Source: Ascaris suum (Eukaryota; Nematoda; Chromadorea; Rhabditida; Ascarididae). From it: DNA of 64,000 nucleotides. The notes beneath the pieces are model-generated. The model made no database searches, was not told the DNA's origin, and saw nothing but the letters and a program-made list of their open reading frames with translations. The translations under genes and the position numbers were made by a program. The stretch lies in NCBI GenBank assembly GCA_013433145.1, contig CM024177.1, forward strand, positions 6,474,110 to 6,538,109, in the 5' to 3' direction. Of this stretch, positions 24,740 through 46,456 are shown piece after piece; position 1 is the first letter of the stretch, and every line of letters begins with the position of its first letter.

Positions 24740-25130
24740 GGCTGGTCGCTCTCTGGCGTCATTGCCGAGCCACGCAAACGGGAATCGGTGGCCCTTTGCT
24801 CATGAAAGTGAGCTACTCATAGTTCTGCCTTGCAAAAGGACCAATGTAACCTCCCTCACATGGGACGAAAAGCATGAGGTTGGTGCTTTTAAAAAACGTG
24901 AGGTTTTTGTTAGAATAATAAGACATTGCGGGGCTAGAGATTGCCTCCTCTCGCTGCCAGAGGACCGTGGATTCCCCTTCACCCGGCCTCGTAGACACGG
25001 TTCCCCTATTTCTTAGCTCGGCCGCGGGGTTGGGCTGTCGGCCGGCTACGGATCGCTTCATGCATGTACGTGCGGTCTCACTTCTGCCGGAACTGGGAAA
25101 ACGTGCTCTTGCTTCGCTTGAGGTAAAATG
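24740..25130. promoter_or_regulatory. GC-rich block, possible divergent promoter
   Basis: This stretch is visibly GC- and CpG-richer than its surroundings (for example ctcggccgcggggttgggct near 25,017). It sits between the minus-strand orphan gene and plus-strand coding to the right, at the point where strand composition flips by eye. It also contains a coding-like plus-strand frame ending in donor GAG|gtaaaa at 25,123, so it may instead be a GC-rich exon. Confidence 0.3.
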
Positions 25131-25744
25131 TGTGCAGTTCCAGGTCTAAGCAAACGGGTCGTTCTTATCCATATTTTCCATTACCGGTGTGTGAATTCCC
25201 TTTTTCTGTTCCTTTCTCATCGAAAAAAAATCACTTTCACATCGGCCATTTGCGCCAGCGCTCGCAGATGCTAATGATGGATGGTGTAGTTCTAAATTTT
25301 ATGCGGCGCATTCAGTTCTATCAGCGTCTGTTCCTATTTCTGTATTACTAGTTTCCACCTGGCGCTGACGGTGTGAACTTCCGGCGGTATTTTATTCTAA
25401 ACCTCAACAAGTTTTTCTTACAGGTAATATTTAGAGAAGACGTCGTGGTAATGAAGTTTGCGATACAAACACTGAGATCAACTCGAACTTGCAAATACAG
25501 CAGAACTTACAACGGATCGTCGACCGATAGTCGCTTATCTGATCTGATTCATAGTCGGTTCCTATTGGTTACTGGTGGTGCACTTGAAAGTGTTTTGGCC
25601 AGATAGCACGAAAGTTGCGTAATAACCGTCTACAGAAAATGAGTGTGGCAATCACTAAGGAAAACACGGCGGACTTACGGCGTTGAGAAGCTTGCATACT
25701 TGAGCTTCCGAACTTGTGGACAATGAGGAGGAAACTAACTAGTT

Positions 25745-28069
25745 ATGACCTTTGAGGTAAGATTTAATGTCTAATTCAATGATAGTTCAGTCTTTTCCCT
25801 GTTGGTGAATCCTTCGTCGACTACAGCAAAGAAAGTCATCTGAAGCGAGATGAAACACTCTGGAGAGGACCTTCAAAATATATGGAAAGGCTTGTTGTCC
25901 TTCGCAGTGAAGCTTGATGGGACTTTCGAAAACGACGTATATATTAATTCTAAATGGTTGAATTGCGTCGAAAAATGTTCAGAATTTCCAGTCGAATGTA
26001 TCGGAGTTGTTAGGAAGGCATGTAAATGTGCTCATGAAGTGCAGTTGTGCTTCAGCTTGTGGAGAGAGGGTGGAAGGGGAACGCGGGAGGGGCTGGAGAG
26101 ATATCCTCTAGCAAAGTCGACCAGTGCCATGAGCGTTGCTTGCACGTTTAGATAAACAGCTGAGTGCTAATGCTCAAGAGACTAAACTCACTTTCGACTT
26201 GTATATATTGTATAGAGTCTCGAGCAACCCCATCTGCTTCACAAAATCTCTGTTAGAATGATCCTTCTCTCTAGGCTATTTGAAACCTTGAGCGATAGTC
26301 AGGGAAGAACTCAGTTCCTCAGAGAGAATTCGGGAAACGAGTTCAGGGACAGCCTCTTATTTTCTGCAACTCTGTCTGGAGATGAGCCAATTGTACCAAA
26401 CATTGCGTTTTGTGATGAACGCTTCTATTAGGAACTGTATTTTTCTTAGTCATCTTACCCCCCTTTTTGCAGGACCTTCTTGTTTCAAATGATACTTTTC
26501 TTTGTGCAAGTCGTATTTAAATATATGACCATGCATTTTTCCCTTATATGCCTTAAACGCATCAAAAAGCTTTTTGTGATGGTTGTGCGTTTTGCAGATA
26601 AAAGGCCAGCACCGTGTGTACATGGAAGATCCAAGAATGACATTCTGGCTAAAGATGTTGATCTCAAACAACGGCGGATACTATCAGGCTGTTCTCTTCG
26701 GCATCAGGCGTCAGGTCGATCGTTCTCTGTACCCATCCGACAGTGTATGGTTTAGACAATTTTTGCATTCTTCAACATTGCTGTCAAGTAATACCAACAT
26801 AGGTTCAGGGTTGTTAAATGTAAGCAGGGCTTGCTTTTATTCCAGTGAAGCCCTGCAAATATGAAAATTTTGAGGTGAAGCAGCAAGCGCATTTTTTATT
26901 AAAGCTGGAGTATGCTTTTTTTCGCAATTCAGTATTTTCTTTGGTGAAGGAAGCTGTGAGAAATTGTCAGAGACTAGCACATTTTTGCCTTCAGTTCTAA
27001 AAAGAGGATTCGATCCTGTACCTTAGTTGGCCTTTGATGCACTAATGGTGGCATATTCAACTCGAGAAATGCATCCCAAGCCCTGTTTTATTGAACAATT
27101 TATATCAAAAAAGTCCCGCTTTTTTATACGATGTCAACAGTTGTCTTTCGATTGGAAGCTGATCAAAACTGCGACATATTTGGCAGTTCTTGCGGGGAGC
27201 GTTTACAGGATCAAATATCTATATGTATGTATGCAGGTATGCGTTTATGTATGCAGTCCTATTACTCAATATGGCACTCAAACTAGCTTCGTGGAATTTC
27301 CTAGGTGAAAGCTGTGTTGAAGCACATTGCCCAATATAATTTTTTTCGAATCTGAAAATGTAACGGGAATTAATAAATTCTACGAAGTTAACAGGTTAAT
27401 TTTCGTTCTATACTCACACGAGTACGAACAAAAAAGCGGAAAAGCGCGTCAGAGAGGTCGGCAAAATAGGTCTTTTGCAGTTGCTTTAACGAACCCACTG
27501 CGTAGCTGTTCGAAGAATATCGAGACAGTGCCTGTATTTTCGTTTCTGTTGATGACCGATCGGTGCTCTTGATTTATTAATGTATGTTGGAAGATATTCA
27601 GCGAGGAAAAAAGTTTCGCTATTCACCGAACGGTTGAGAGGATACCAAATGAATTCCATCGTTGGCTTCCTGTTTTGCACACTAGAGTTGTTAGAAATGT
27701 ATACATACATAATACGTGCGTAACTGTTTACAAATATACACATAAATATGCCACCATCATGTGCCATTGTGCAAAAATATTCCCTGACTGTTGTGGACTT
27801 GAGTTCATCTATAGACTATTTCAGTTCTTTTTATACGCCTCGATTTGAAGTTCTGGTAAATGATTTTTTATTTTTGGTTGAAGGTTTAAAATGCAAACGG
27901 AGTCGAGTAGGTCAGTTTTCTCGGGAAAAAAAATTGAAATCTTTTCTTCGTAGTATATTTTTATTTTATTTCCTAACAGGTGAAAGCTACTTCCATCAAT
28001 AGCACACCCAAAGAATTTCAACTTGGGGCTCAGGGTTTAGAATCTTATAAAAGGAATTATGGTTTTTAA
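25745..28069 (+). CDS. Weak plus-strand gene model, unrecognised
   Basis: The core is the exon 26,598-26,819. It lies between a strong acceptor (gttgtgcgttttgcag) and a strong donor (AAT|gtaagc), 222 bases with the phase-0 frame open throughout. It reads IKGQHRVYMEDPRMTFWLKM and later YYQAVLFGIRRQVDRSLYP. A 12-base start exon (25,745-25,756, MTFE|gtaaga) and a terminal exon (27,980-28,069, acceptor ttatttcctaacag, VKATSINSTPKEFQLGAQGL to RNYGF and TAA) have matching phases, giving a 107-aa protein. Other exon-like stretches nearby (25,424-25,606; about 25,833; 27,028-27,110) may belong to it. The exon set is tentative and no family is recognised. Confidence 0.3.
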
Positions 28070-29095
28070 GCAGGAGGATCGGGTTGTGGTCGAGCACTTC
28101 TTGCTATTCCTGCTGATTTTTATTTGTATTCTCTCAGCATGCTTCCCAAAGACTTTAAAACAAATGATATTCCACTGATCTCCTTCCTCTTCCTCGTCCC
28201 TCTTATCTCTCTCCTCTTCTCTCACCTTTTATCTGTAATTTTAGGCAAAATATTTTCAATTACCTGTAGTGATCTCGTCCACCTTTTATAGGCTGTATTG
28301 AAAAAAATTCCTCATTCAGCATTCATCGCCAATATTTTCGTTGTTTGCCCCGTTCCTCTATATGTTATGTAAATATTCAGTAAAGCTGTTGTCTCATTCC
28401 GAGCAGCTAGAATTTCCCATCTCCAGTTCCCCTTCCGCGAGATTCTCCGGATAGGCTTCCGTTCGGTTTTGCGTCGTTTCATATAGAATGCGAAAGAATT
28501 CAGTCGTCGCCTTGCCGTCATCTTTCCTTTCGGCCGATTTAAATGCATTAATATTTGAGGGTATCTTATTTCATCTGAATGCCTCATCTCTCACTTTTGT
28601 GCTGCTGGGTGGACAATCTGCGACGGGTCCGCTGAAATGTTTGCCCTTTCATAAAACGACAGCGGTCTTTTAATATCTCATATGGCGAAAGGCATCGCTG
28701 TACATCTGATTAGACGAGAATCTTCGCTGTTGATTGCTTCTGTTCTTTCTAAAGTTATCTCTTTAATCTCTTGTAACGATGCGTATTTAACGGATCTTCA
28801 AGTTACAGTCCTATTGCATTATGAAAGGGGAGGGTGTGAAGAGGAGAGGAAGCCTGGGAAACGATGAAGCGAAAAGGTGAAAGAAGACTTACAGCTCTAG
28901 TCCAATCTATTCGAGGGCGAATATTGTGCCATGCTTTCTCCATGGCGACGAGACGAAAAAAGTGTCTGATGGTGGCTAAGGATGCAGTTTACAACTTACC
29001 TTCTGAATTCATTCAAACCCTGATGTTTTCAAAGTCGATTTTCTTTTGCGGAAGTTATTGTTAAAGGATGTGAGCGAAAGTTTTTGAATGATAGA
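28070..29095. other. Intergenic or outron sequence before bestrophin
   Basis: No exon was recognised. A pyrimidine-rich patch lies at 28,185-28,230 (ctccttcctcttcctcgtcc). Confidence 0.35.
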
Positions 29096-29126
29096 GGTGG
29101 TCTTGCAAAAAAGTTGCAAGACCACC
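29096..29126. other. Perfect 13-bp hairpin just upstream of bestrophin
   Basis: ggtggtcttgcaa (29,096-29,108) and its exact complement ttgcaagaccacc (29,114-29,126) flank a 5-nt loop (aaaag). It lies 93 nt before the presumed trans-splice acceptor, so it would be in the outron or promoter rather than in the mature mRNA. Confidence 0.7.
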
Positions 29127-29204
29127 ATTTAATTAAAAAATTCTTTCTTTTTTTCTTTTTAACGAGCTGAAATCCTTAGTTATCATATTTTAGGGCGTAC
29201 CATT

Positions 29205-29243
29205 TAAATTTATTTTCAGGAAAGATTGGGTAGTTCGCAGAAA
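29205..29243 (+). promoter_or_regulatory. Probable trans-splice acceptor and 24-nt 5' UTR of bestrophin
   Basis: A U-rich stretch ending tttattttcag (AG 29,218-29,219) lies 24 nt before ATG 29,244. No coding exon that needs this acceptor was found upstream, which suits spliced-leader addition. A 5' UTR intron is the alternative. Confidence 0.5.
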
Positions 29244-40193
<10,950 letters not shown>

Positions 40194-40864
40194 AGGTCTT
40201 CTGAGTGCGACAACCAAGCCCGCTTAATTAAATCTGACAGCCCTACTTCCGTTATGCTGGTAGTTGATGAAGGGGTAAAAAACTGCTGATGGTGAATAGA
40301 CGGAATTAAACATTTGCTGCTATGAACTTATGTGATTCTTGAGCGGAAGAGAGGTTCAAAAGGAGAAGGAGGGTTTATTTGTTTAATTTATTCAGGTATT
40401 TCTTCATTTCACCGTCTCGAAGGACAGACACATAAAAGTATATAGACAAGAACAGCAAAAAAGAACAGAATTTCAGCAGAGTAACAGCACGAGCGAATAG
40501 CATTCAGTTCGCAAGAGCAGCAACAGTGTAAAAATCAGAACGAGTCAGGTGCAGTATGAATGGTGCGTTAATGATGTAGGCAGCGAATGGGCTTGTGCAA
40601 CACTAAACTGGAATCTCCTAGAGAACATTGTTTGGGGCGCAGCATTTTTTGGTGAGCTGAAACTGATGCTCACATAGGCTGACGAGAGGGGAAACTGAAA
40701 TCTTTCTGAGAAATACTTGTCGGCAATTATAGCAAGAAGAAATCGGAACGCGCCCAACTTTGCAACAAAGAATCAGATCCGACTTAAACCTGCCGCATTC
40801 TAGGGATCCCATGCTAAAGCTTTCTAATCTGGTAATGTAATTTGCATACCTTGTACCACACTAG
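40194..40864. other. Bestrophin 3' region
   Basis: Contains a repeat-like segment at 40,515-40,554 that matches bestrophin intron 9 at 36,843-36,883 (gagcagcaa, then tcaggtgcag). No AATAAA was seen. Confidence 0.4.
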
Positions 40865-41465
40865 ACGTTCCGAAACCCAATATGAAGCATTTCTGGGCAC
40901 CGTCTGGCGGTGTTATCTTGGGAGACGTCCGTGCATTGAATCATTTCCAGCTATTTGCATTGGTATTCGCTCATTTTTCTCTGCTTCTGTACTTGATTAT
41001 TGCAAAGCGCATTCAATATTGTGCCTCATTATTAGACGAGTGATTCTCCGAAGGCATAAAAACCATCATCGTCAGTTCGTTCTCCTGGTTCCGTCCACAA
41101 ATCATCGCGTTTTCGCGCATCGGCTATTCGATTCAGCAGTCCAGCAGCTCGGCAACAATGCAGTACCTGGCGATCGAACTTCATAAAGAACTCAAGGACT
41201 TTTGACAGCAATGGGCGGTCAGCGAACCTGTGCGGTGAGGGACAACAGTAACGTTTCCCAGAAGATACTCGGCACACAAGAAGAAAAACAACATCAGACG
41301 ATAGAGGCTGCGTTGGAGTTTGCGGCGGAGCAGCAGCACGAGCTATTGGAGCGAGTGCAGATTCAGTTCGCAGCTAACGAGCCAACTGCGCCTCCTGTCG
41401 ACTGCCGAATTCCTCACAAATTCGCTATTGACACGGCTGCCCGAGTTTGCTTGCTATCCATGTAA
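40865..41465 (+). other. Coding-like, possibly retroelement-derived stretch
   Basis: 40,865-40,962 lies between an acceptor (gtaccacactag) and donor GTA and is open (VPKPNMKHFWAPSGGVILGD). 41,262-41,465 follows acceptor acgtttcccag and reads KILGTQEEKQHQTIEAALEF, then a coiled-coil-like Glu/Gln-rich stretch to a TAA. Between them all three frames are largely open. Downstream, 41,850-41,939 reads LEEDAQKQDRLCFHCYG, reminiscent of the region before a gag zinc knuckle. A decayed LTR retroelement is one reading; an unassembled host gene is another. Confidence 0.25.
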
Positions 41466-42930
41466 TGGCTGGCATGTTCGATGTATGAGGGCGGCTCCAT
41501 CCTCAATTATTCCATAAGGCTGGTCTCATTGTTCTGAAACTGGATACCATCGCTCGCACTCACTTTACAAACCCCGTTCTGCCGAAAAGAGTATACATTG
41601 TCTCCATCGAAGGTATCGTCAAATGTATGGTAGAGCAGTCGTGCAAGATCAAAAGAGATTAGACGCATTGCAGGGTGAGTCAAAGGAATTCGAAAGCGCA
41701 GAAGCAGAAGGGAAGACTGCCGAGCAAGGTTTACCTCACGCAGAATCGAGGAGGTTATGAAATGTTGTGTTCGTACATCCATTCACTTCCCAAACTATAG
41801 ATTCTAGGGGTTGTAAGGCCGGATGGGCCCACATGAGGTTGTCAGAAGTATCAAAACAGCAAGATTGGAAGAAGACGCGCAAAAGCAAGATCGCCTTTGC
41901 TTCCACTGCTATGGATGTCCCATTGGACAAAGGCATTAACCTCAAAGTCCAGATCAAGGCGCACCGTTGAAGGAAGCCGATATCATCTAGGTGGGGATCA
42001 AGTATTTGGTCAAGATCAGTCGTTTGAAGCTGGCGCCATCTTGATCACGCTAACAAGAAGGATATCCGGGTTCGTAATTGTTTCGATCGCTATGTTGTGG
42101 ATACCCGTTCGCCTCTTGATCTCGATTGAATAGTCCACAAATATCTATCTTCCGACGCCTCACAGAAGACACCACCTGTAACGTATCTGCCACAACACCC
42201 GGCTCTTTGCCGGTATACATTTACAGAAGCAATTTGCTGGAGTATTCGCAGCAGGACTAGAATGCTGCACCAAGTCTTTTAGAATCTAAACGGCGGTGAA
42301 CTTAAATAGTGTTTGGAAGGAGGTCTGTGAACGAGGGCCCCCACCCATCAACTGAAATGATAAGTCATGCATCTGCGGGGTGGGGGAGCTTTTCGTACCT
42401 GTGAGGGCTCTCGTGGAGGATTTCAGTTACCAGAGACCCCGAAAGGCGAGGGAATCCCGAAGAGCGGGGCCGCATGACAGCGGAAGGTTGGAAAACGTCC
42501 GGTTCTGTTACGAGACTTTTCACACCGTTCATGCTGTTGTGCAGCGTTGTCTTCATGGGAAGCTGCAGTAGTAGTAATTTTCGAAAAGTGGCAATAGTGG
42601 TGTGCATCTTTGGCAACTCGTTTGGTACGGCAATAGCCCAAGATGCATATTTTTGCCAAACGCAGTAGCTTACTTTATTAAGTGCAGATGGTAGCAGATT
42701 TGAGGAGCTGCTTACAGTTAAAGGGTATTGGTTTCGTGGCTGGTGAGAAAGGACCGCGATAGTGTTGTGTTGTGTTGGAATAGGGAAGTGTAATGAAGGC
42801 CGCTTTCCTGTTTCAGAAGTGATAGGGAATGAGGTGGGAAGCAGTGCGCGTCTTTGACAATCGCAGTGAAATTGTTCGAGTTAGTGCACTTTAGTTTTGG
42901 GCTGGTTATTCGTTCTCATTTTAATATTCT
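41466..42930. other. Repeat-like stretch with short open frames on both strands
   Basis: GC is higher than in the flanks, with many mutually overlapping open frames of 60-90 codons and no consistent splice structure. No gene is called. Confidence 0.3.
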
Positions 42931-42951
42931 TTTTTAGTGGCTGCGGTCCTA

Positions 42952-43118
42952 AATTTGTGACTCATCTTGAGACGGGGATCCCGCGGGCCGGGGCTTGGCT
43001 ACAGCCGATTCACCGCCAGGGCAGGGGATTTTTTGGTCGCAGGGCTCCTTGTAGTTGGGGCCCCATGATCCACAATTTATGACTCATCTTAATGCTGGGC
43101 TCCCGCAAGAGGGCCCTC
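42952..43118. repeat. GC-rich direct repeat, 122-bp offset
   Basis: aatttgtgactcatcttgag at 42,952 and aatttatgactcatcttaat at 43,074 both lead into a gg(g/c)(a/c)tcccgc...gggcc segment. Two partial units are separated by a G-rich spacer. Confidence 0.55.
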
Positions 43119-46100
43119 AGCGGGGAGATGACGGTGAACTCCGAACACTAGTTTAGATGAAAAATGGATCGTTCCCTTTCTGCGTTAACTGGAAATGAGT
43201 CAGTGCGGGAGCATTTCCATAACGAGTTTGGTATCGGAAACCGAATAAGAGAGCTGTGCAGACTATTCCAAATAGGTCGGCGGTAAGTAACGAAGGCCAT
43301 TCGGTAGTGCTCAGTACATCTTTGCTGCAATTTCCGGAAGATGTAGGTCGGCGAGTCGACAATTTTTCAGAAACAATGAAAAACGGGGATCTCCAGTGAA
43401 GTTCACGGTCGATTTTAATACTAAGGGCAGGGACACCATCCGTAGTAGAAAGAATGTCTTTCAGTTGCCACAATTTCGATCATTTGAGTGGGAGTCATTC
43501 ATAAATCTGAACGATAAATTATGAAATCCCTGGAAAAGAGCTTGGCACTGCTCAGAATGTTATGGTTAATTTATATGACGAGCAGTATACGAGCCATAAC
43601 ATTTCTTTGTGGGATACAGCTACGAATTGGGTTGTGGGCGAACTGTTTTCACTTGTGACTTGAGAGCTTTAGCCAAAGAAAGCTGTTGTTCGTTGCAGCA
43701 AAGAACCGACAAAACCGTACTTCACAACTTTAAAGAATGGATTTTTATGATAGGTCGCAGTAAAATCCTTAGCATAATCAATATACAAAGTTTTGATGAG
43801 AACTCTCGTATTCAAGGCAAACATCCAGCCGCATAAACAATAAATTTGCTACTAGTGGAAATCTTTAATAAGTCAGTAAATCAACATCCTAGTTGTGGAT
43901 GTCGAATTAAATGCGAATAGTCTCCCGCGGATAACCCTGAAGATAAGGAAATGTTTATTTGTTGGTTGATCTTATTGAGTAATTCGGATATGCCGATTTT
44001 TTGGTTTTTTTCTTTGCTAATCTAGCTCGGTTCATTTTTTTGCATAGTGTGGTAACAGCTTATTGCTGATTTCATAAAGGAAACTATATTGAAGTGGGTA
44101 CTTCTGTTCAAGTTCTCAGTGTGTGGAGCACCTTGAGTTTGTTAAACCTTAGAGGAAGGGATGTGCGATGCGTTATGGGTCATTTCACTCTTCGTAGAAA
44201 GGGGGAGCTAAGCAAATAATCTAATGTACTTTGCGACTTGGTCGGGAATGTTGCATCGTTTAATTTTCCATTTATAGTTGGTTTTTTGTTGAAATTTTGC
44301 GTTTTTTTGCAGCCCTCATCTTGTCGACTGTTGGTTTTGGAAACTTCAGGGGGTGGGGAAGGTTGGTAATTTTTGCTCCGCACAGTCCTTGTGATTTTCT
44401 GCGAGATTTTTTCTTTGTATTTTTCCTCAAGAATATAATATTGCTTTGAAAAACTTTATGGTCAATTTCTTTTTTTATTGCTCTTTATATGGGATTCTTT
44501 ATATGGAAAACAATCTTTATACGGGATTCTTCTTTTCACTTCTTGCAGTGTTGTTTTGTGAATTAAAACGAATCTTTTCGCTATATAAACGTCTAATGCA
44601 ATAATTAATTAGTATGGGGGAATTTTTTAATATTTTGAAGAGATCGGTGCTGCCATTACGTATGTTCTTTCTCATCTTTCTGATGCGTCGTATCAAATGG
44701 TCGTCGTGCGGTTCGTTCGACGCCCTTTCTCACTTCTTCGTTGCCCTTTCGACGTAAACACTTTTATAGAACCTTGATAAGAAGTTGGCTGCATTGATGT
44801 TTGCTTCCAATTTAGATATTTACCGAATATCATCGTGAAGTGGTACAACTGTCATGTCAACTATGATTGATGTTAGGATATTATCGGACTGCAAAGCTTT
44901 TCTGGCTAGCTTTTTGCCACCTTTGAACCGATGTTAAATTATAGGTTCCAACCATGACAGCCATTTTTTTTTGTTGTGTTCATCTGTAATTCATTTTCTG
45001 CTCATTGGATGGATGATTTCAAATGTAATTGTTGCTGTGCTTCGCCTAAATTTTCGGATTTAGTTGGCTTGAACGTTTGCATAGTTAAGTCGTATTAAAC
45101 AACCGAAATTAAACAACATGCTACTTACTCTGTATTCCCATTTGCATATTCATATTTCGCATTTTTTTCTTTTGTATATGAGAGGAAAAGATACGAAAAA
45201 ACGATGGCAAATCCATTTCGATCGGTTTCATTGTTTTCTAATTTGAATAACAACAATTTGCTTTATAGTTGCAATCGTTCCGACATTCTATTCAAACATA
45301 TTCGATGACTGTTTAATAACAATAAACGTTTTACTGCATTCCATCTTTTACTGTAATCAACACAAGTTTCCATCTGTAACATTATTTCATATTCATCTAC
45401 AACGTCATTATTTAATTTACTGCGATCAGGCTTCTCGTTGTGTCTCAATTTGAAGCTTTAGCCAGTTCCGAGTGGGCAATTTTAAAGACTCTTCGAGTAG
45501 AGTGAATCATTGCTATTAAGTTTAGCTTAATACAGCTGATTTATTGATGAAATTTTATATGCAAAAAGCATTTAAAATATGCGAGTGTAGAATTTATAGG
45601 TATCTCGGCTATCTCGATTATGGGATTTCAACTACTGAGCGGTTTACATTTCGATAAATCTTAGTTGTCTAGGTGCTGCAGTTTATAGACAAACCCGCCT
45701 ACACGGCATCCAAATATTAGATTTCAACTAGGCTAGTATGGGGTTTTCATATGTCACGTAATCCGTCGAATGAGCTTGTTTTATTGTGTAGCTTTTAAGG
45801 AACATTAAACAGTAGTCTGGATTCACTTGATTTTTTTGAAGTCGTTACTGTGACTTGTTTGAATCATTCGGAAGGTTGCATATTCCCGATAAACGACAGG
45901 GATTGGGGACTGCAAGTGCAGCACCTTCCATGCAGTTTGCAGCTCATTCCGAAATAGCAACGCATTGAGGTGTGATTTAAAAGTAGGTTACGGCAACCAC
46001 TGACACTGGTTTATAAGCGCGACAGGTTATACTGGAAAAGGACATTCCATTTGTATTCGTTGCATTTTGTAAAGTCCATGTAATCTTTTGGTACGTCCTT

Positions 46101-46376
46101 TCAGGTACTGCGTCCATCCGTCGTTCCTTTCTCTCCCCGTACTGATGTGGTGCTTCAAAGATGAGTCGATAGTGACGATTCCAAGAAGCTTTAAGCATTA
46201 TTGCCCTTGTTAAATATGTGCGTTTAATTGCACGAAATTGCTGACTACCTTACAATCGAAGTGGCTGTGAGACGTTGAGGCGATTGTGATTACGATGTTT
46301 GCTTGTCTTTAAGGTGGGGTGGTTCGATTTTCTTCGTTTATCTTATTTTCTTATCAGGTGAATGGCGTCCTACTAA
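43119..46376. other. Intergenic sequence between bestrophin and the dehydratase
   Basis: T-rich on the plus strand. No exons with good splice context; short frames such as 43,609-43,836 have no recognised motif. Confidence 0.35.
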
Positions 46377-46403
46377 GAACTCAAATTGCAGCACTATACC
46401 GCC
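46377..46403 (+). promoter_or_regulatory. Probable trans-splice acceptor of the dehydratase gene
   Basis: tcaaattgcag (AG 46,390-46,391) lies 12 nt before ATG 46,404, with no coding donor upstream that needs it. Suits spliced-leader addition. Confidence 0.4.
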
Positions 46404-46456
46404 ATGAGTTCAACTCGTATTTACCTGTTCGCTTATAACGCGATACAAGTGCTCGG
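46404..46456 (+). CDS. hacd: HACD exon 1
   Basis: Encodes MSSTRIYLFAYNAIQVL plus two bases of Gly18; donor CTC GG|gtatgt. Too short to appear as a long open frame; found by the family's YLF.YN start and phase. Confidence 0.88.
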
